Made by a program: the position numbers and the translations under genes. A stretch of DNA of 64,000 bases. Origin: Comamonas testosteroni. Its GTDB lineage: Bacteria > Pseudomonadota > Gammaproteobacteria > Burkholderiales > Burkholderiaceae_C. How positions within the stretch are numbered: the first letter of the stretch is position 1; every line of letters begins with the position of its first letter. Shown here piece by piece: positions 53,541 to 62,961 of the stretch. The stretch covers positions 4,436,501 to 4,500,500 of the forward strand of contig NZ_CP129672.1 of the NCBI RefSeq assembly GCF_030505195.1. The letters are read 5' to 3'. Below the pieces are notes generated by a model. The model ran no database searches. It worked only from the letters and a program-made list of their open reading frames with translations, and was not told where the DNA came from.

Positions 53541-54938
53541 TCATGTGTCGTTGCGCAGGCTGGAGAGAATCAAGGGTTGAACACGCTGCATGGCTTCGGG
53601 ACTGATGCGTGCCCGCAAGCCGTCGAACTTGGGTCCCCGCGTGGCATCAATGCCAAGGCGTGAGGTGGTTCCATCGGCGGAAGAGGACGGGTCCAGCGGG
53701 CTGCCAGGTAGTCCGTCCACCATGAACAGATCTTGGTGCGGCTGGAAATGCGTTGCCATGGCCCAGAGCACTTCTTCATCGCGGGTGATGTCCACATCCT
53801 CGTCAACGGCAAACACTGTCTTCAGATATGGGTCCCAGCCCAGCAGGCCCAGCATGACCTGGCGTGCTTCTCCGGGGCGTGATTGCTTGAGCGCGACATA
53901 GGCGTGGAAGTGCGTTCCGGAATTGGGGTAGTGCACTGCAGTCACGCCGGGAAAGCGCTCCTTGAGCTTTTCCACCATCTCGGACTCTCTGGGGATACGG
54001 CCCAGATTCAGGTGCTCGGCCGAATTGCCTCCCACCACATCGAGCAGCCAGGCATCGCTGCGCTGCATCAGGGCCTCGACCTTGAAGACGTTGTTGGTGG
54101 ATCGGTCCGAGGAGTAGCCGGTGAATTCGCCGAAAGGCCCTTCTTCGGCGCGCATGCTGGGGTCAATCACGCCTTCAAGAACGAACTCCGCATGGGCAGG
54201 AACGGAAATGCCGTACTTTGGAGTTTTGACGACTTGCAGCGGAGCACCGATCAGGCCACCCGCCACGTGGCGCTCATCGATGCCATAGGGCAGGCGTGCA
54301 GCCGCGGCCAGCATGAACAGCGGATGTGCACCGATGACCATGGCCACTGGCAGGGGTTTGCCTTGGGTTTCGGCGGCCCGCAACATGCGCCACAGGTGAC
54401 CGCGCGAGTGCAGGCTGGTGGCGATCTCCGTGTCTGAGTGAACCATGGAGCGGTGATAGCTCACATTGCTTATGCCATCGAACTCGGAAATCAGAATGGA
54501 GTTGGTGATGTAGGGGCCGCGATCACTGGCGAAATGCTTGATGGTCGGGATGTCGGTATGCAGATTGATCTGGCTGCTCTTGATTTGCTGCAGGACTTTG
54601 CCGTCCTGAATCAACTGCGGCTGCAGCAGGTTTCTGCTGCGAGCTTGGTATTCGGCGTGTAGGCCCGCGGCACCCACTCCGCCCAGCATGCGGCCCACGC
54701 GTTCACGTGAGGCAAACAGATTGGTAATTAATGGGCGCTGCAGGTCCTCAATCTGGTTGAAGCGCAGCAAGGGGTGAAGACCTTGAGCGGCGAGGGACCA
54801 GACGATGGCAGTGACATCCTGGTCGCGACCGGCGGGGTGGTCGATGGACAGAACATCCTCCGGCCAGCTGTCGGCATAGGCTGCATAGAAGTCGTGCAAA
54901 TCCTGACCGGTGTCCATCATTGTTGTTCTGGCATTCAT
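53541..54938 (-). CDS. UbiD-family prenylated-FMN decarboxylase
   Basis: This 465-residue enzyme is a UbiD-family decarboxylase, which uses prenylated FMN to (de)carboxylate aromatic, heteroaromatic or conjugated acids. Marks include AARLPYGIDERHVAGGL, EGPFGEFTGYSSDRSTNN (metal and prFMN region, with the catalytic ER/D residues), and ISEFDGISNVSYHRSMV. The start at 54938 follows GAGGAGG. A UbiX gene, which makes prFMN, heads the same cluster. The substrate is likely a heteroaromatic acid but cannot be fixed. Confidence 0.92.
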   Translation of the reverse strand: MNARTTMMDTGQDLHDFYAAYADSWPEDVLSIDHPAGRDQDVTAIVWSLAAQGLHPLLRFNQIEDLQRPLITNLFASRERVGRMLGGVGAAGLHAEYQARSRNLLQPQLIQDGKVLQQIKSSQINLHTDIPTIKHFASDRGPYITNSILISEFDGISNVSYHRSMVHSDTEIATSLHSRGHLWRMLRAAETQGKPLPVAMVIGAHPLFMLAAAARLPYGIDERHVAGGLIGAPLQVVKTPKYGISVPAHAEFVLEGVIDPSMRAEEGPFGEFTGYSSDRSTNNVFKVEALMQRSDAWLLDVVGGNSAEHLNLGRIPRESEMVEKLKERFPGVTAVHYPNSGTHFHAYVALKQSRPGEARQVMLGLLGWDPYLKTVFAVDEDVDITRDEEVLWAMATHFQPHQDLFMVDGLPGSPLDPSSSADGTTSRLGIDATRGPKFDGLRARISPEAMQRVQPLILSSLRNDT

Positions 54939-55037
54939 CGAGTGCCTCCTCGGCAAAGCGAAACGGGGAGCCAGCGATTGCTGGCACTTTCTCTGTATGG
55001 GGTGCCCACCGCCCGTGGGCGATGGGCGAGAGCCGCA

Positions 55038-55985
55038 CTATTTGGCTGCGGCGAAGGTCATGGCTTCTTTTCTTTCGACACCTGCGTAGGTGTCTTTCAG
55101 GCGGGCCTTTGCGTCTTCCTGGCTTTTCGGCGGAGGTGTGGTTTCAATGCCCACTAGTCGCGCAATGTTGTTGCCCAGGTAGTCTTCCAGCGTGTCCTCG
55201 TCGAGGTCGATTCCGTGCGGTGCGGGGCGGCACAGCATTTCCAGCTCGCGAAGCCACATGCCGGGCTCGTTGGGAGGGCTGTCCGTGCCGAACACCAGCT
55301 TGTTGCGCGGTAGTTCCTTGGCAAACTCGGCAATGCGCGCCTGGAAGCACCAGCCGGATTCGACATAGACATTGGGCGTGTCCATGGCCATCCAGAAGGT
55401 CTCGAACGAATAGTTGCCACCGGTCTGAATGCCAAAGTGCGCGATCACGAAGTTCACCATGGGGAACTCGCGAATGATCGGGTAGAACATCGTGGGAATG
55501 GTGAACGGGCCGTCACCGGTGTGGATCAGCACAACGATGTTGTACTTGGCGCAGACCTTCATCGCCGGGCGCAGCCATTCCAGCGCGCGATCAGGCCGGT
55601 AGCCATGCATATTGGCGTGCAGCTTGATCATCTTGAAGCCATAGGCCAGATGGTGGTACTCGATTTCGGCAGCACCGTTTTCGGGACCCCAGCGCGGGTT
55701 GTAGGTGAAGTTGCCGATGAAACGGTCAGGGTACTTCTGAGTGAGCTCGGCAATGTAAGACATATAGTCACGGATGCCGTCACGGCCGCGGCGGTTGCCA
55801 TCACGGTAGCCGGTATTACCGGGTGGGGGCTGGATGAAGCCCATGTCGATGCGGCGCGGCTTGCCGTTGATCATGTAGGGACCATCCATGAGCTTGAGCA
55901 TGCGCTCGCCATTGAAGGGCGTACCTGTGTGGCGCCACGCCTCGTCCACCAGATTGGTGGGGTGCAGGTGGGTGTCGATAATCAT
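55038..55985 (-). CDS. Amidohydrolase_2 (ACMSD-type) protein A, metal motif intact
   Basis: The 315-residue TIM-barrel protein is an amidohydrolase_2-family enzyme; members decarboxylate or hydrolyse carboxy-substituted rings and chains using one divalent metal. The HxH motif is present at MIIDTHLHPTN (H6, H8), with further ligands in LIHTGDGPF, VIAHFGIQTGG and VFGTDSPPNEPG. It is closely similar to its neighbour at 56006-56941 through most of the length. The two may be one heteromeric enzyme or act on sequential intermediates. Confidence 0.88.
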   Translation of the reverse strand: MIIDTHLHPTNLVDEAWRHTGTPFNGERMLKLMDGPYMINGKPRRIDMGFIQPPPGNTGYRDGNRRGRDGIRDYMSYIAELTQKYPDRFIGNFTYNPRWGPENGAAEIEYHHLAYGFKMIKLHANMHGYRPDRALEWLRPAMKVCAKYNIVVLIHTGDGPFTIPTMFYPIIREFPMVNFVIAHFGIQTGGNYSFETFWMAMDTPNVYVESGWCFQARIAEFAKELPRNKLVFGTDSPPNEPGMWLRELEMLCRPAPHGIDLDEDTLEDYLGNNIARLVGIETTPPPKSQEDAKARLKDTYAGVERKEAMTFAAAK

Positions 55986-56005
55986 TTGGTGTCTCCGGGC
56001 TTGAA

Positions 56006-56941
56006 TTAGTACAGTTCGATCACGGGCTGGCGCTCGGCCTTGTGGCCCAACATCTGCTCAGCCTCTTCAAAGGTGCGAGGCGCTGGCGTGGGTTCGATGC
56101 CGATCATTCGGGCGATGTTGTTGCCCAGGTAGTCCTCTAACGTTTCCTCGTCGAGGTTCATGCCCTGTGGGGGGTTGGTACACAGCACTTCCAGCAGGCG
56201 CAGCCACATGCCGGGCTCGTTGGGTGGGGTGTCGGTGCCAAAAATGATCTTGTGCTTGGGCAGTACCTTGGCAAACTCCACAATGCGCGACTGCAGGCAC
56301 CAGCCGGATTCGCAATAGACATTGGGCAGATCCATGGCGGCTTGAAAGGGCTCAAAGCAATAGACGCCGCCGGTCTGCACGCCGAAGTGGGCCATGATGA
56401 AGTTCACATTGGGGAACTCCTGAATCATGGGAATCCATTCGGAGGGGATGCTGTAGGGGCCGTCGCCCGTATGCAGCTTCACCGGCACACCCAGCTCGGC
56501 GCATTTTTCGAAAGCCGGGCGCACCCAGTCCAGCGCGCGGTCGGGCCGGTAGGCATGCATATTGGCCTGCATCTGAACCATCTTGAAGCCATGCTCCTTG
56601 ACATAGCGCTCTATGGCTTCGACGCCGTTCTTGACGCCGCAGCGAGGGTTGTAGACAAAGCAGCCAATGAAGCGGTCGGGATGCTCCTGCACGCATTTGA
56701 GGGTGTAAGCCATGTAATCGTCGATGGACTCGCGGCCCGACTTCTCACCGTCGCTCCATGTGTAGATGGTGTTGCCCTGGGGCGGCTGAATGAATGCCTT
56801 GTCGATACGGCGGGGTTTGCCATTGACGTAGTAGGGGCCATCCATGGTTTTGAGCAGCCGGTCCACGGTATAGGGTTTGCCGTCGTGCCACCAAGCCAGG
56901 TCAACCTGGTCGGTGGGGTAGCAACTGATGTCGATGATCAT
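56006..56941 (-). CDS. Amidohydrolase_2 (ACMSD-type) protein B, HxH motif lost
   Basis: This 311-residue paralog of the neighbouring protein A keeps the later histidines and aspartate (KLHTGDGPY, MAHFGVQTGG, FGTDTPPNEPG), but the N-terminal metal motif reads DISCYPTD, so H6 and H8 are serine and tyrosine. The ATG at 56941 matches the start of protein A. It may bind metal differently, be a non-catalytic partner of protein A, or have a new activity. It lies 20 bases upstream of protein A. Confidence 0.87.
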   Translation of the reverse strand: MIIDISCYPTDQVDLAWWHDGKPYTVDRLLKTMDGPYYVNGKPRRIDKAFIQPPQGNTIYTWSDGEKSGRESIDDYMAYTLKCVQEHPDRFIGCFVYNPRCGVKNGVEAIERYVKEHGFKMVQMQANMHAYRPDRALDWVRPAFEKCAELGVPVKLHTGDGPYSIPSEWIPMIQEFPNVNFIMAHFGVQTGGVYCFEPFQAAMDLPNVYCESGWCLQSRIVEFAKVLPKHKIIFGTDTPPNEPGMWLRLLEVLCTNPPQGMNLDEETLEDYLGNNIARMIGIEPTPAPRTFEEAEQMLGHKAERQPVIELY

Positions 56942-56975
56942 GTGTCTCTCCTTCTGTGATGACGGTTGAAGCGCT

Positions 56976-58088
56976 TCAGGCGGCTTCCTGAGCCTCGATG
57001 GAAACCAGGTGGCGAGTGAGTGCGCTTCGCAGCTGCGAGGCATTGAGATGGCGACCAATGAAGACCAGCTTGCTGCCGGGTGTTTCATCCCACCAGGGCA
57101 GGGCGGGCTTGAGTTCGAGCAGGCGGTGAACCCCTTGCAGCACATGGCGGCGGTCATCGCCTTGCACATGCAAAATTCCTTTGACGCGGTAGATGTCGTC
57201 GCCGTGTTCGCTCAGCAGTGCATTCAGCGTGGGCATCAGGGCATCGATATCGAAGGGCCGGTCAAAGGTGAACGACACAGAGTTCACGGACGGGTCGTGC
57301 GTGTGAGCATGCTCAGCGGACGGGCCAATGGCCGGCAGATGATCGTGTTCCTGGTGCGTGCAATGCTCGTCGCAGACATGGGCACCGATGGGGCCGCCAA
57401 TGGCTGGCTTGTGCAGAAAGTCGGGGTCTGTCATGGACAGTGCATCGGACTCATATGTCTGCAATCCCAGAATCTGGGATAGGTCCACTTGGGCCTGCAC
57501 AGTGCGCATCACAGGCGCAATGCTGTTGAGTGTGCGGATGCGGCGCTCCAGCTCCTTGAGCTCGGACTCGCCGACCAGATCGGACTTGTTCAGCAGGATT
57601 CGGTCTGCAACCACAATTTGCGTGACGGCCTGGTTGTCATACTCGGCCAAGGCTGGATCGTCCAGGTGAGGCTGGACGTGTACGGCATCTACCAGAGTGA
57701 CGATGCCGTCCAGCATCACTTTCTTGGCCACGTCGTTGTCCATGAAGAAGGTGGCGGCCACGGGCGAGGGGTCCGCCAGTCCGCTGGTCTCCACCAGGAT
57801 GTGGTCAAACTGGTCCTTGCGGTCGAGCAGCTTCTGCAGAATCTGCACCAGATCGTTGCGCACATCGACTACGCAGCAGATGCATCCATTGGCGACCTGG
57901 AAGATTTCCTCTTCGGAGGCCATCACCAGATCGGAGTCCACATCTATTTCGCCGAACTCGTTTTCGATCACAGCGATGCGGTGACCATGCTTTTCCGTGA
58001 GGATGTGATTGAGCAGCGTCGTCTTGCCTGCCCCCAGAAAGCCAGTGAGTATGGTGACGGGAATGGGGCGTTGAGAGGTCGAGGTCAT
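56976..58088 (-). CDS. CobW/P47K-family GTPase (COG0523 metallochaperone)
   Basis: The 370-residue G3E GTPase has Walker [16 protein letters not shown] (residue 15 onward), the metal-binding GCICC motif near residue 68, [13 protein letters not shown], the NKSD guanine motif, and a histidine-rich linker ([12 protein letters not shown] near residue 240) before the CobW C-terminal domain. Such proteins move zinc or other metals to client enzymes. Its overlap with the molybdenum subunit gene (ATGA) and the adjacent zinc-type amidohydrolases make them the probable clients. Confidence 0.9.
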   Translation of the reverse strand: MTSTSQRPIPVTILTGFLGAGKTTLLNHILTEKHGHRIAVIENEFGEIDVDSDLVMASEEEIFQVANGCICCVVDVRNDLVQILQKLLDRKDQFDHILVETSGLADPSPVAATFFMDNDVAKKVMLDGIVTLVDAVHVQPHLDDPALAEYDNQAVTQIVVADRILLNKSDLVGESELKELERRIRTLNSIAPVMRTVQAQVDLSQILGLQTYESDALSMTDPDFLHKPAIGGPIGAHVCDEHCTHQEHDHLPAIGPSAEHAHTHDPSVNSVSFTFDRPFDIDALMPTLNALLSEHGDDIYRVKGILHVQGDDRRHVLQGVHRLLELKPALPWWDETPGSKLVFIGRHLNASQLRSALTRHLVSIEAQEAA

Positions 58089-60379
58089 GTGTAAGCTCCT
58101 TCTGTGACACGGTGGCCTTGCGCAGTCCGGGCTTTGAGCGCTTGCAGCACTTGCTCGGGACGGATGGGGTAGTGACGAAAGCGCACGCCGATGGCGTCAT
58201 ACACGGCGTTCACGATGGCCGGACCGATGGCGATGATGGGGTCCTCGCCCACGCCTTTGGCGCCATACGGACCGCCTGGATCGGGCGCGGTCTCCAGCAG
58301 CACGGTGCGTATCTGAGGCATGTCCATGGACAGCGGCATCTTGTAGTCGACAAAGTTGGCATTCAGTGAGCGCCCGGTACTCATGTCGATCTGGTAGTCC
58401 TCGTAAAGCGTGTGACCTATGCCCTGCTGTATGCCGCCTTCGATCTGGCCGGCAGCCGCAATCGGATGGATCACCTTGCCGATTTCATGCACGGGTACAA
58501 CCTGCAGTACCGTGATCTGACCGGTTTCGGTGTCCACGCTGACCTCGGCAAAGTGGGCCGCGAAGGAATAGGCCTTGGTGGGGTGATAGGTGGCTGTGCC
58601 CACCAGTTGCGCAGCCGGAATGCCTTTGCGCGCTGCGACGGCATCACGCACGCTCATGCTTTTGCCATCGGGGCCACATATCACGCCCTGTGACACCTGG
58701 AGGTTGGAGGCAGCAGTGTCAAGATAGCCTGCAGCGCGCTCCAGCAGTTGCTCTTTGACCTTCGCTGCCGCCATCTGGGCCGCTCGCCCACCCATATAGG
58801 TTGTGTGGCTGGCAAATGCGCCAATGTCCCAGGGAACGACGTCGGTGTCTCCATGCATGACGCTGACGGCCTCAAAGCACAGGCCCAGCTCCTGGGCCAC
58901 GATTTGTGCCAGCGCCGTATGGGCGCCTGTGCCCAGACCAGCAGTGCCCGTCAGCAGTACTACCGTGCCGTCTTCATTCATCTTGACGATGGCATTGCCT
59001 TGCTCCTTGATGCCGGGGTAGGCGCTGCTGCCATGCATTTCGCAGCCCATGCCCCAGCCTCGGCGTACCGGGCCCTCTTTCGGGCTTGAGCCACGCGGCC
59101 AGTGCACCTCTTGCATGCCGCGGCGTATGCAGTCGGGCAAGCCGTGGCCTACGATGGGGTGGCCCGAAGGGGCCAGATCGCCCTGGCTGACGGCATTCAT
59201 CAGCTTGAGCTCTGCCGGGTTCATGCCCAAGACCTGCGCCGCTTCATCAAGCTGCAGGTCCAGCGCAAAATAGGTCTGAACGACGCCATAGCCGCGAAAC
59301 GCGCCAGCGATGGGGCTATTGGTATAGACGCATAGCCCTTCCAGGTCCACGTTCTCGCAGCGGTACAGCGATGTCAGGGATGCGGTGCCCACGTTGGTCA
59401 CGCCCGGGCCATGTGAGCCGTAGGCACCTGAGTTGAAGACCACGCGGGCCTGGCGCGCGGTGATGCTGCCGTCCTTGCGAAAACCCTGTTTGAGCCAGAT
59501 CTTGAAGGGGTGTCGGGTGCGGCCTCCGAGGAAGGTTTCTTCCCGCGAAAACTCCATGCGCACAGGACGGCGCGTCTGTTTGGCTAGCAGCGCGCAGAGA
59601 AACTCGCTCTGGAACAAGTCCTGCTTGGCACCAAAGCCTCCGCCCATATGGTCAACCAGCACGCGCACCTTATGCAGCGGCAGGCCCAGCACTTCGGCCA
59701 TGATGCCGCGTACCATGAAAGCCGTCTGCGTGGAGATCCAGACCGTGAGATTGCCGTTGCCATCCCACTGGCACATGCAGGCGTTGGGCTCCATATAGGC
59801 GGGAGTAGGGCGGCCGCCTTCATACTCGCCTTCGAGGACAAAGTCGGCTTCCTCAAAGCCTTTGACGATGTCCCCGCGCTGTACCCGAACCGGTGGCAGC
59901 ACCAGATTGCCACCAGGCTCTCGGTCGTGAATGAGTTGGGAGGCTGGTGCGGCCAGAGCTTCTTCGGTGGTGAAAAAAGCCGGAAGTAGCTCATATTCGA
60001 CATCAATGAGATCAAGAGCCTGCTCTGCAATTTCTTCGCTGGTTGCCGCGACCACCGCAACACTTTCGCCCCAGTACCTGACCTTGCTGTCAAGAATGTA
60101 CTGATCGCAGGTGACCGATGCAGAGCGTGGGTGTGGTGAGCCTGCGTGCAGCACGCGCGGTACGTTCTCATGGGTCAGAACGGCTTTCACTCCCGGCAGG
60201 GCCAGAGCCCGGCTGGTGTCGATCTTCACGATGCGGGCATGGGCGACATTGCTGCGCTTGGTCCTGGCATACAGCATGCCGGGCAGATGCATGTCAGCCA
60301 CATATTTGGCGTCGCCTGTGACCTTGGCCAGCAAGTCGTTGCGCCTGACGCTGGTTCCGATGATGGATTTTTGGCTCAT
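58085..60379 (-). CDS. Molybdenum-binding subunit of a xanthine dehydrogenase-family hydroxylase
   Basis: The protein (764 residues) is the large subunit that carries the molybdopterin cytosine dinucleotide cofactor. It has [20 protein letters not shown] at the start, the [19 protein letters not shown] loop near residue 235, [16 protein letters not shown], and the active-site glutamate in [14 protein letters not shown] near the C-terminus. The enzyme inserts oxygen from water into an N-heterocycle. It overlaps the Fe-S subunit gene and the CobW gene by ATGA at both ends. Confidence 0.93.
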   Translation of the reverse strand: MSQKSIIGTSVRRNDLLAKVTGDAKYVADMHLPGMLYARTKRSNVAHARIVKIDTSRALALPGVKAVLTHENVPRVLHAGSPHPRSASVTCDQYILDSKVRYWGESVAVVAATSEEIAEQALDLIDVEYELLPAFFTTEEALAAPASQLIHDREPGGNLVLPPVRVQRGDIVKGFEEADFVLEGEYEGGRPTPAYMEPNACMCQWDGNGNLTVWISTQTAFMVRGIMAEVLGLPLHKVRVLVDHMGGGFGAKQDLFQSEFLCALLAKQTRRPVRMEFSREETFLGGRTRHPFKIWLKQGFRKDGSITARQARVVFNSGAYGSHGPGVTNVGTASLTSLYRCENVDLEGLCVYTNSPIAGAFRGYGVVQTYFALDLQLDEAAQVLGMNPAELKLMNAVSQGDLAPSGHPIVGHGLPDCIRRGMQEVHWPRGSSPKEGPVRRGWGMGCEMHGSSAYPGIKEQGNAIVKMNEDGTVVLLTGTAGLGTGAHTALAQIVAQELGLCFEAVSVMHGDTDVVPWDIGAFASHTTYMGGRAAQMAAAKVKEQLLERAAGYLDTAASNLQVSQGVICGPDGKSMSVRDAVAARKGIPAAQLVGTATYHPTKAYSFAAHFAEVSVDTETGQITVLQVVPVHEIGKVIHPIAAAGQIEGGIQQGIGHTLYEDYQIDMSTGRSLNANFVDYKMPLSMDMPQIRTVLLETAPDPGGPYGAKGVGEDPIIAIGPAIVNAVYDAIGVRFRHYPIRPEQVLQALKARTAQGHRVTEGAYT

Positions 60380-60864
60380 GATGCGCTGGCCTCCTGTGCG
60401 ATGGGGGCGGCTGCAACAATGGCGTCCAGAATTTTGGTGTATCCCGTGCAGCGACAGATGTTGCCGGCGATGGCAAAGCGGATGTCTTCGGTGCTCGGGC
60501 AGGGGTTCTCGTCCAGCAAGGCTTTGGCAGCGACCAGAATGCCGGGTGTGCAGAAGCCGCATTGCGCCGCGCCGCATTGCATAAAGCATTCCTGCAAGGG
60601 ATGAAGCTTGCCGTCTGCACCTTGCAGACCTTCAACGGTGGTGATTTCGGCTCCCTGGGCTTCTGCTGCCAGAATCAGGCAGGCGTTGGCAGGGCGGCCA
60701 TTGAACAAGATGGTGCAGGAGCCGCATTCGCCCACATCGCAGCCTTTCTTGGTGCCCGTCAGACCCATCTCGGTGCGCAGCGCGTCCAGCAGACTGCGGT
60801 TGGGTGCGACATCGAAGTCCAGCAGGTCGCCATTGACCGTGCAGGAAACATTGAGCTTGTTCAT
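60376..60864 (-). CDS. 2Fe-2S subunit of the molybdenum hydroxylase
   Basis: This 162-residue subunit binds two [2Fe-2S] clusters: the plant-ferredoxin-like one (KKGCDVGECGSCTILFNG, with a later cysteine) and the helical one (CGFCTPGILVAAKALL and NICRCTGYTKIL). It passes electrons from Mo to FAD. Its start and stop overlap the FAD and Mo subunit genes. Confidence 0.95.
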   Translation of the reverse strand: MNKLNVSCTVNGDLLDFDVAPNRSLLDALRTEMGLTGTKKGCDVGECGSCTILFNGRPANACLILAAEAQGAEITTVEGLQGADGKLHPLQECFMQCGAAQCGFCTPGILVAAKALLDENPCPSTEDIRFAIAGNICRCTGYTKILDAIVAAAPIAQEASAS

Positions 60865-61730
60865 TGTTGTGCCTCCTTGATGGCTTGTGTCAGTGAGCGA
60901 GCAGTCAGCACGCGCACCATGTCCCGGCGGTAGCCAGCGCTGGCGCGCACATCGCTGATGGGTGTCGCTGCAGTAGCTGCCGCCAGACTTGCTGCTGCGA
61001 TATCCTGTTCATCAGGTATGCGCCCCTTGAGCAGAGCCTCTGCGGCCGCAGCCCGCAAAGGCGTGGGCCCCACTGCGGCAAGAACGATGGATATGGAGTC
61101 CACTTTTCCTGCGGCGTTGAGCGTCACGCTGACCGCCACGCCGACGGTGGCCAGCTCCATCTGGCTGCGCCGGCCATGTTTGATGTAGACCTTGCCGGTG
61201 CGCTGAGCAGGTGCGGGAAGTTGGATATGGGTGACGATTTCATCGGTCGCCAAAGTGGTGCGTCCCCTGCCTTGCAGAAAATCTTCTACCCGGCATTGGC
61301 GCTGCCCTTGCGTGCCGTAGATGTGCAGCACGGCACCGTCGGCAATCAGCGGCGGCAGGCTGTCTGCCGAAGGCGAGGCACGGCAGACATTGCCCACCAG
61401 CGTGGCGCGGTTGCGGACCTGGATGGAGGCGAAGTCTGTGCAGGCCTTGGCCAGACTGGCGTAGTGCCTGAGTGCGATGTCCGAGGTCTCGATCTGTCGG
61501 GTGGTCACCAGTGCGCCCAGGCGCAGACCGCCTTCCAAAGTGAAACTGAAGTCATCCAGGCCCGGAATCTTCTTGATGTTGACCACATGCGAAGGTGCTC
61601 GCACATGCTCTTTCATCATCACCAGCAAATCCGTACCTCCGGCCATCAGGCTGGCAGTGCCTGCGCAGCTTTGCAGCAGTTCTGCGGTCTCCTGCAGGCT
61701 GGTGGGTTCTGCATACTCAAAGAACTTCAT
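60861..61730 (-). CDS. FAD-binding subunit of the molybdenum hydroxylase (CoxM-like)
   Basis: The 289-residue subunit belongs to the FAD-binding CoxM/PaoB-like group. It shows the SLMAGGTDLLVMMKEHV flavin loop near residue 28 and IQVRNRATLVGNVCRASPSA near residue 110. It starts 16 bases after ubiX. Together with the next two genes it gives a complete FAD-2Fe2S-Mo hydroxylase with subunits in the order seen in CO dehydrogenase-type enzymes. Confidence 0.93.
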   Translation of the reverse strand: MKFFEYAEPTSLQETAELLQSCAGTASLMAGGTDLLVMMKEHVRAPSHVVNIKKIPGLDDFSFTLEGGLRLGALVTTRQIETSDIALRHYASLAKACTDFASIQVRNRATLVGNVCRASPSADSLPPLIADGAVLHIYGTQGQRQCRVEDFLQGRGRTTLATDEIVTHIQLPAPAQRTGKVYIKHGRRSQMELATVGVAVSVTLNAAGKVDSISIVLAAVGPTPLRAAAAEALLKGRIPDEQDIAAASLAAATAATPISDVRASAGYRRDMVRVLTARSLTQAIKEAQQ

Positions 61731-61746
61731 GCTTGTGACTCCTGTT

Positions 61747-62355
61747 TCATGAGACTTCGCTGCGGCGGATGGCCGAAAGCCCTTGCCAGCGCTTAACGGT
61801 GTTCACTTCGATATCGAAAAGATCCAGGACCCGGCCCAGCGAGTGGTCCACCATCTCGTCGAGATTGGCTGGGCGGGTGTAGAAGGCGGGCACCGGCGGG
61901 GTGACGATGGCGCCCATTTCCGTCACGGCCAGCATGTTTTTGAGGTGGGTGAGTGTCAGCGGCGTCTCTCTTGCCATCAGCACCAGGCGGCGGCGCTCCT
62001 TGAGCATCACGTCGGCAGCGCGAGAAATCAGCGTGGAGCCAATGCCGTTGGCAATCTCGGCCAGCGTTTTCATCGAGCAAGGTGCAATCACCATGCCCAG
62101 TGATTTGCAGGAGCCGCTGGCAACGCAGGCGCCGATGTCCTCGTTCTTGTGAACCTGTGCCGCCAATGCAGTGACCTGAGACAGCTTGAGATCGGTTTCC
62201 GCGCCCATGGTGATCAGCGCGGCGCGGCTCAGGATCAGGTGCGCATCAATGTCCGTACCCTGCAAAAGCTGTAGTAGCCTGTAGCCATAGATGAATCCGG
62301 ATGCTCCGGAGATGGCCACGATCAGACGCTGACGGTTGACCTGCTGCATCTTCAT
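61747..62355 (-). CDS. ubiX: UbiX-family flavin prenyltransferase
   Basis: The 202-residue product matches UbiX, which makes prenylated FMN from FMN and dimethylallyl phosphate. It has LIVAISGASGFIYGYRLLQ at the start (FMN loop), VIAPCSMKTLAEIANGI, and RRRLVLMARETPLTLTHLKN near the end. The start is the ATG at 62355 (MKMQQVNRQ) with GGGAGA upstream. It is the first gene of the same-strand cluster and very likely serves its UbiD enzyme. Confidence 0.92.
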   Translation of the reverse strand: MKMQQVNRQRLIVAISGASGFIYGYRLLQLLQGTDIDAHLILSRAALITMGAETDLKLSQVTALAAQVHKNEDIGACVASGSCKSLGMVIAPCSMKTLAEIANGIGSTLISRAADVMLKERRRLVLMARETPLTLTHLKNMLAVTEMGAIVTPPVPAFYTRPANLDEMVDHSLGRVLDLFDIEVNTVKRWQGLSAIRRSEVS

Positions 62356-62372
62356 GAAACTCTCCCAGACAT

Positions 62373-62783
62373 ATGAAAGCCATGACCCCGGAACAGGCCT
62401 GGAAGGAAATCGGTGAGCGCTATGCGGTTCCCGGTCGTGCGGCTGAGCTGCTGCTGCAGCAGGACGAGCGCGGGGTGGATGTGGTTCTGGAGCTTTTCTG
62501 CGAATGCGCGCAGGCTCGTGGATTCCGGCTCGATGCCCGGGACAGGCAAGAGGCTGATGATTGCGTGCGCGATTGGCGTGCGCAGGTGGTGCAGCCACTG
62601 CGTCAGGTTCGCCGTGCGCTGAAGCCCATGATGGAGCGGGTGAGCGATGCTGCGCAACTCAGAGCCCAGATTCAAGCGTCCGAGCTGCAAGCCGAACGCG
62701 TGCAAGTGGCGATGCTCTGCGAGTGGCTCGATAAATACCTGGCTCGATCTGCTGCGGCGAGTGCCGCTGGCTGCAAGATCTGA
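62373..62783 (+). CDS. TIGR02444/DUF2390-family protein
   Basis: The 136-residue protein resembles the TIGR02444 (DUF2390) family: PGRAAELLLQQDERGVDVVL followed by an LFCECAQARG helix. The function of the family is unknown to me. The start is the ATG at 62373 (or 62382). It is divergent from ubiX across only 17 bases and is followed by a LysR gene. Confidence 0.65.
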   Translation: MKAMTPEQAWKEIGERYAVPGRAAELLLQQDERGVDVVLELFCECAQARGFRLDARDRQEADDCVRDWRAQVVQPLRQVRRALKPMMERVSDAAQLRAQIQASELQAERVQVAMLCEWLDKYLARSAAASAAGCKI

Positions 62784-62961
62784 AGCTCCCCTTGAGAACG
62801 TGAGGGTAGAGCACAGCATCCTGGCCTCCTGCTTAGGAAAACCGACCCGACGAAGCCCTTTCGTCACGGGGATGAGTCAATGCTGGCAGAAGGTGAAGCT
62901 TTGTAAAACTATCGAGGGCTTATATATTCATTGCTGATTCATATGATTTGGCGATAAATAT

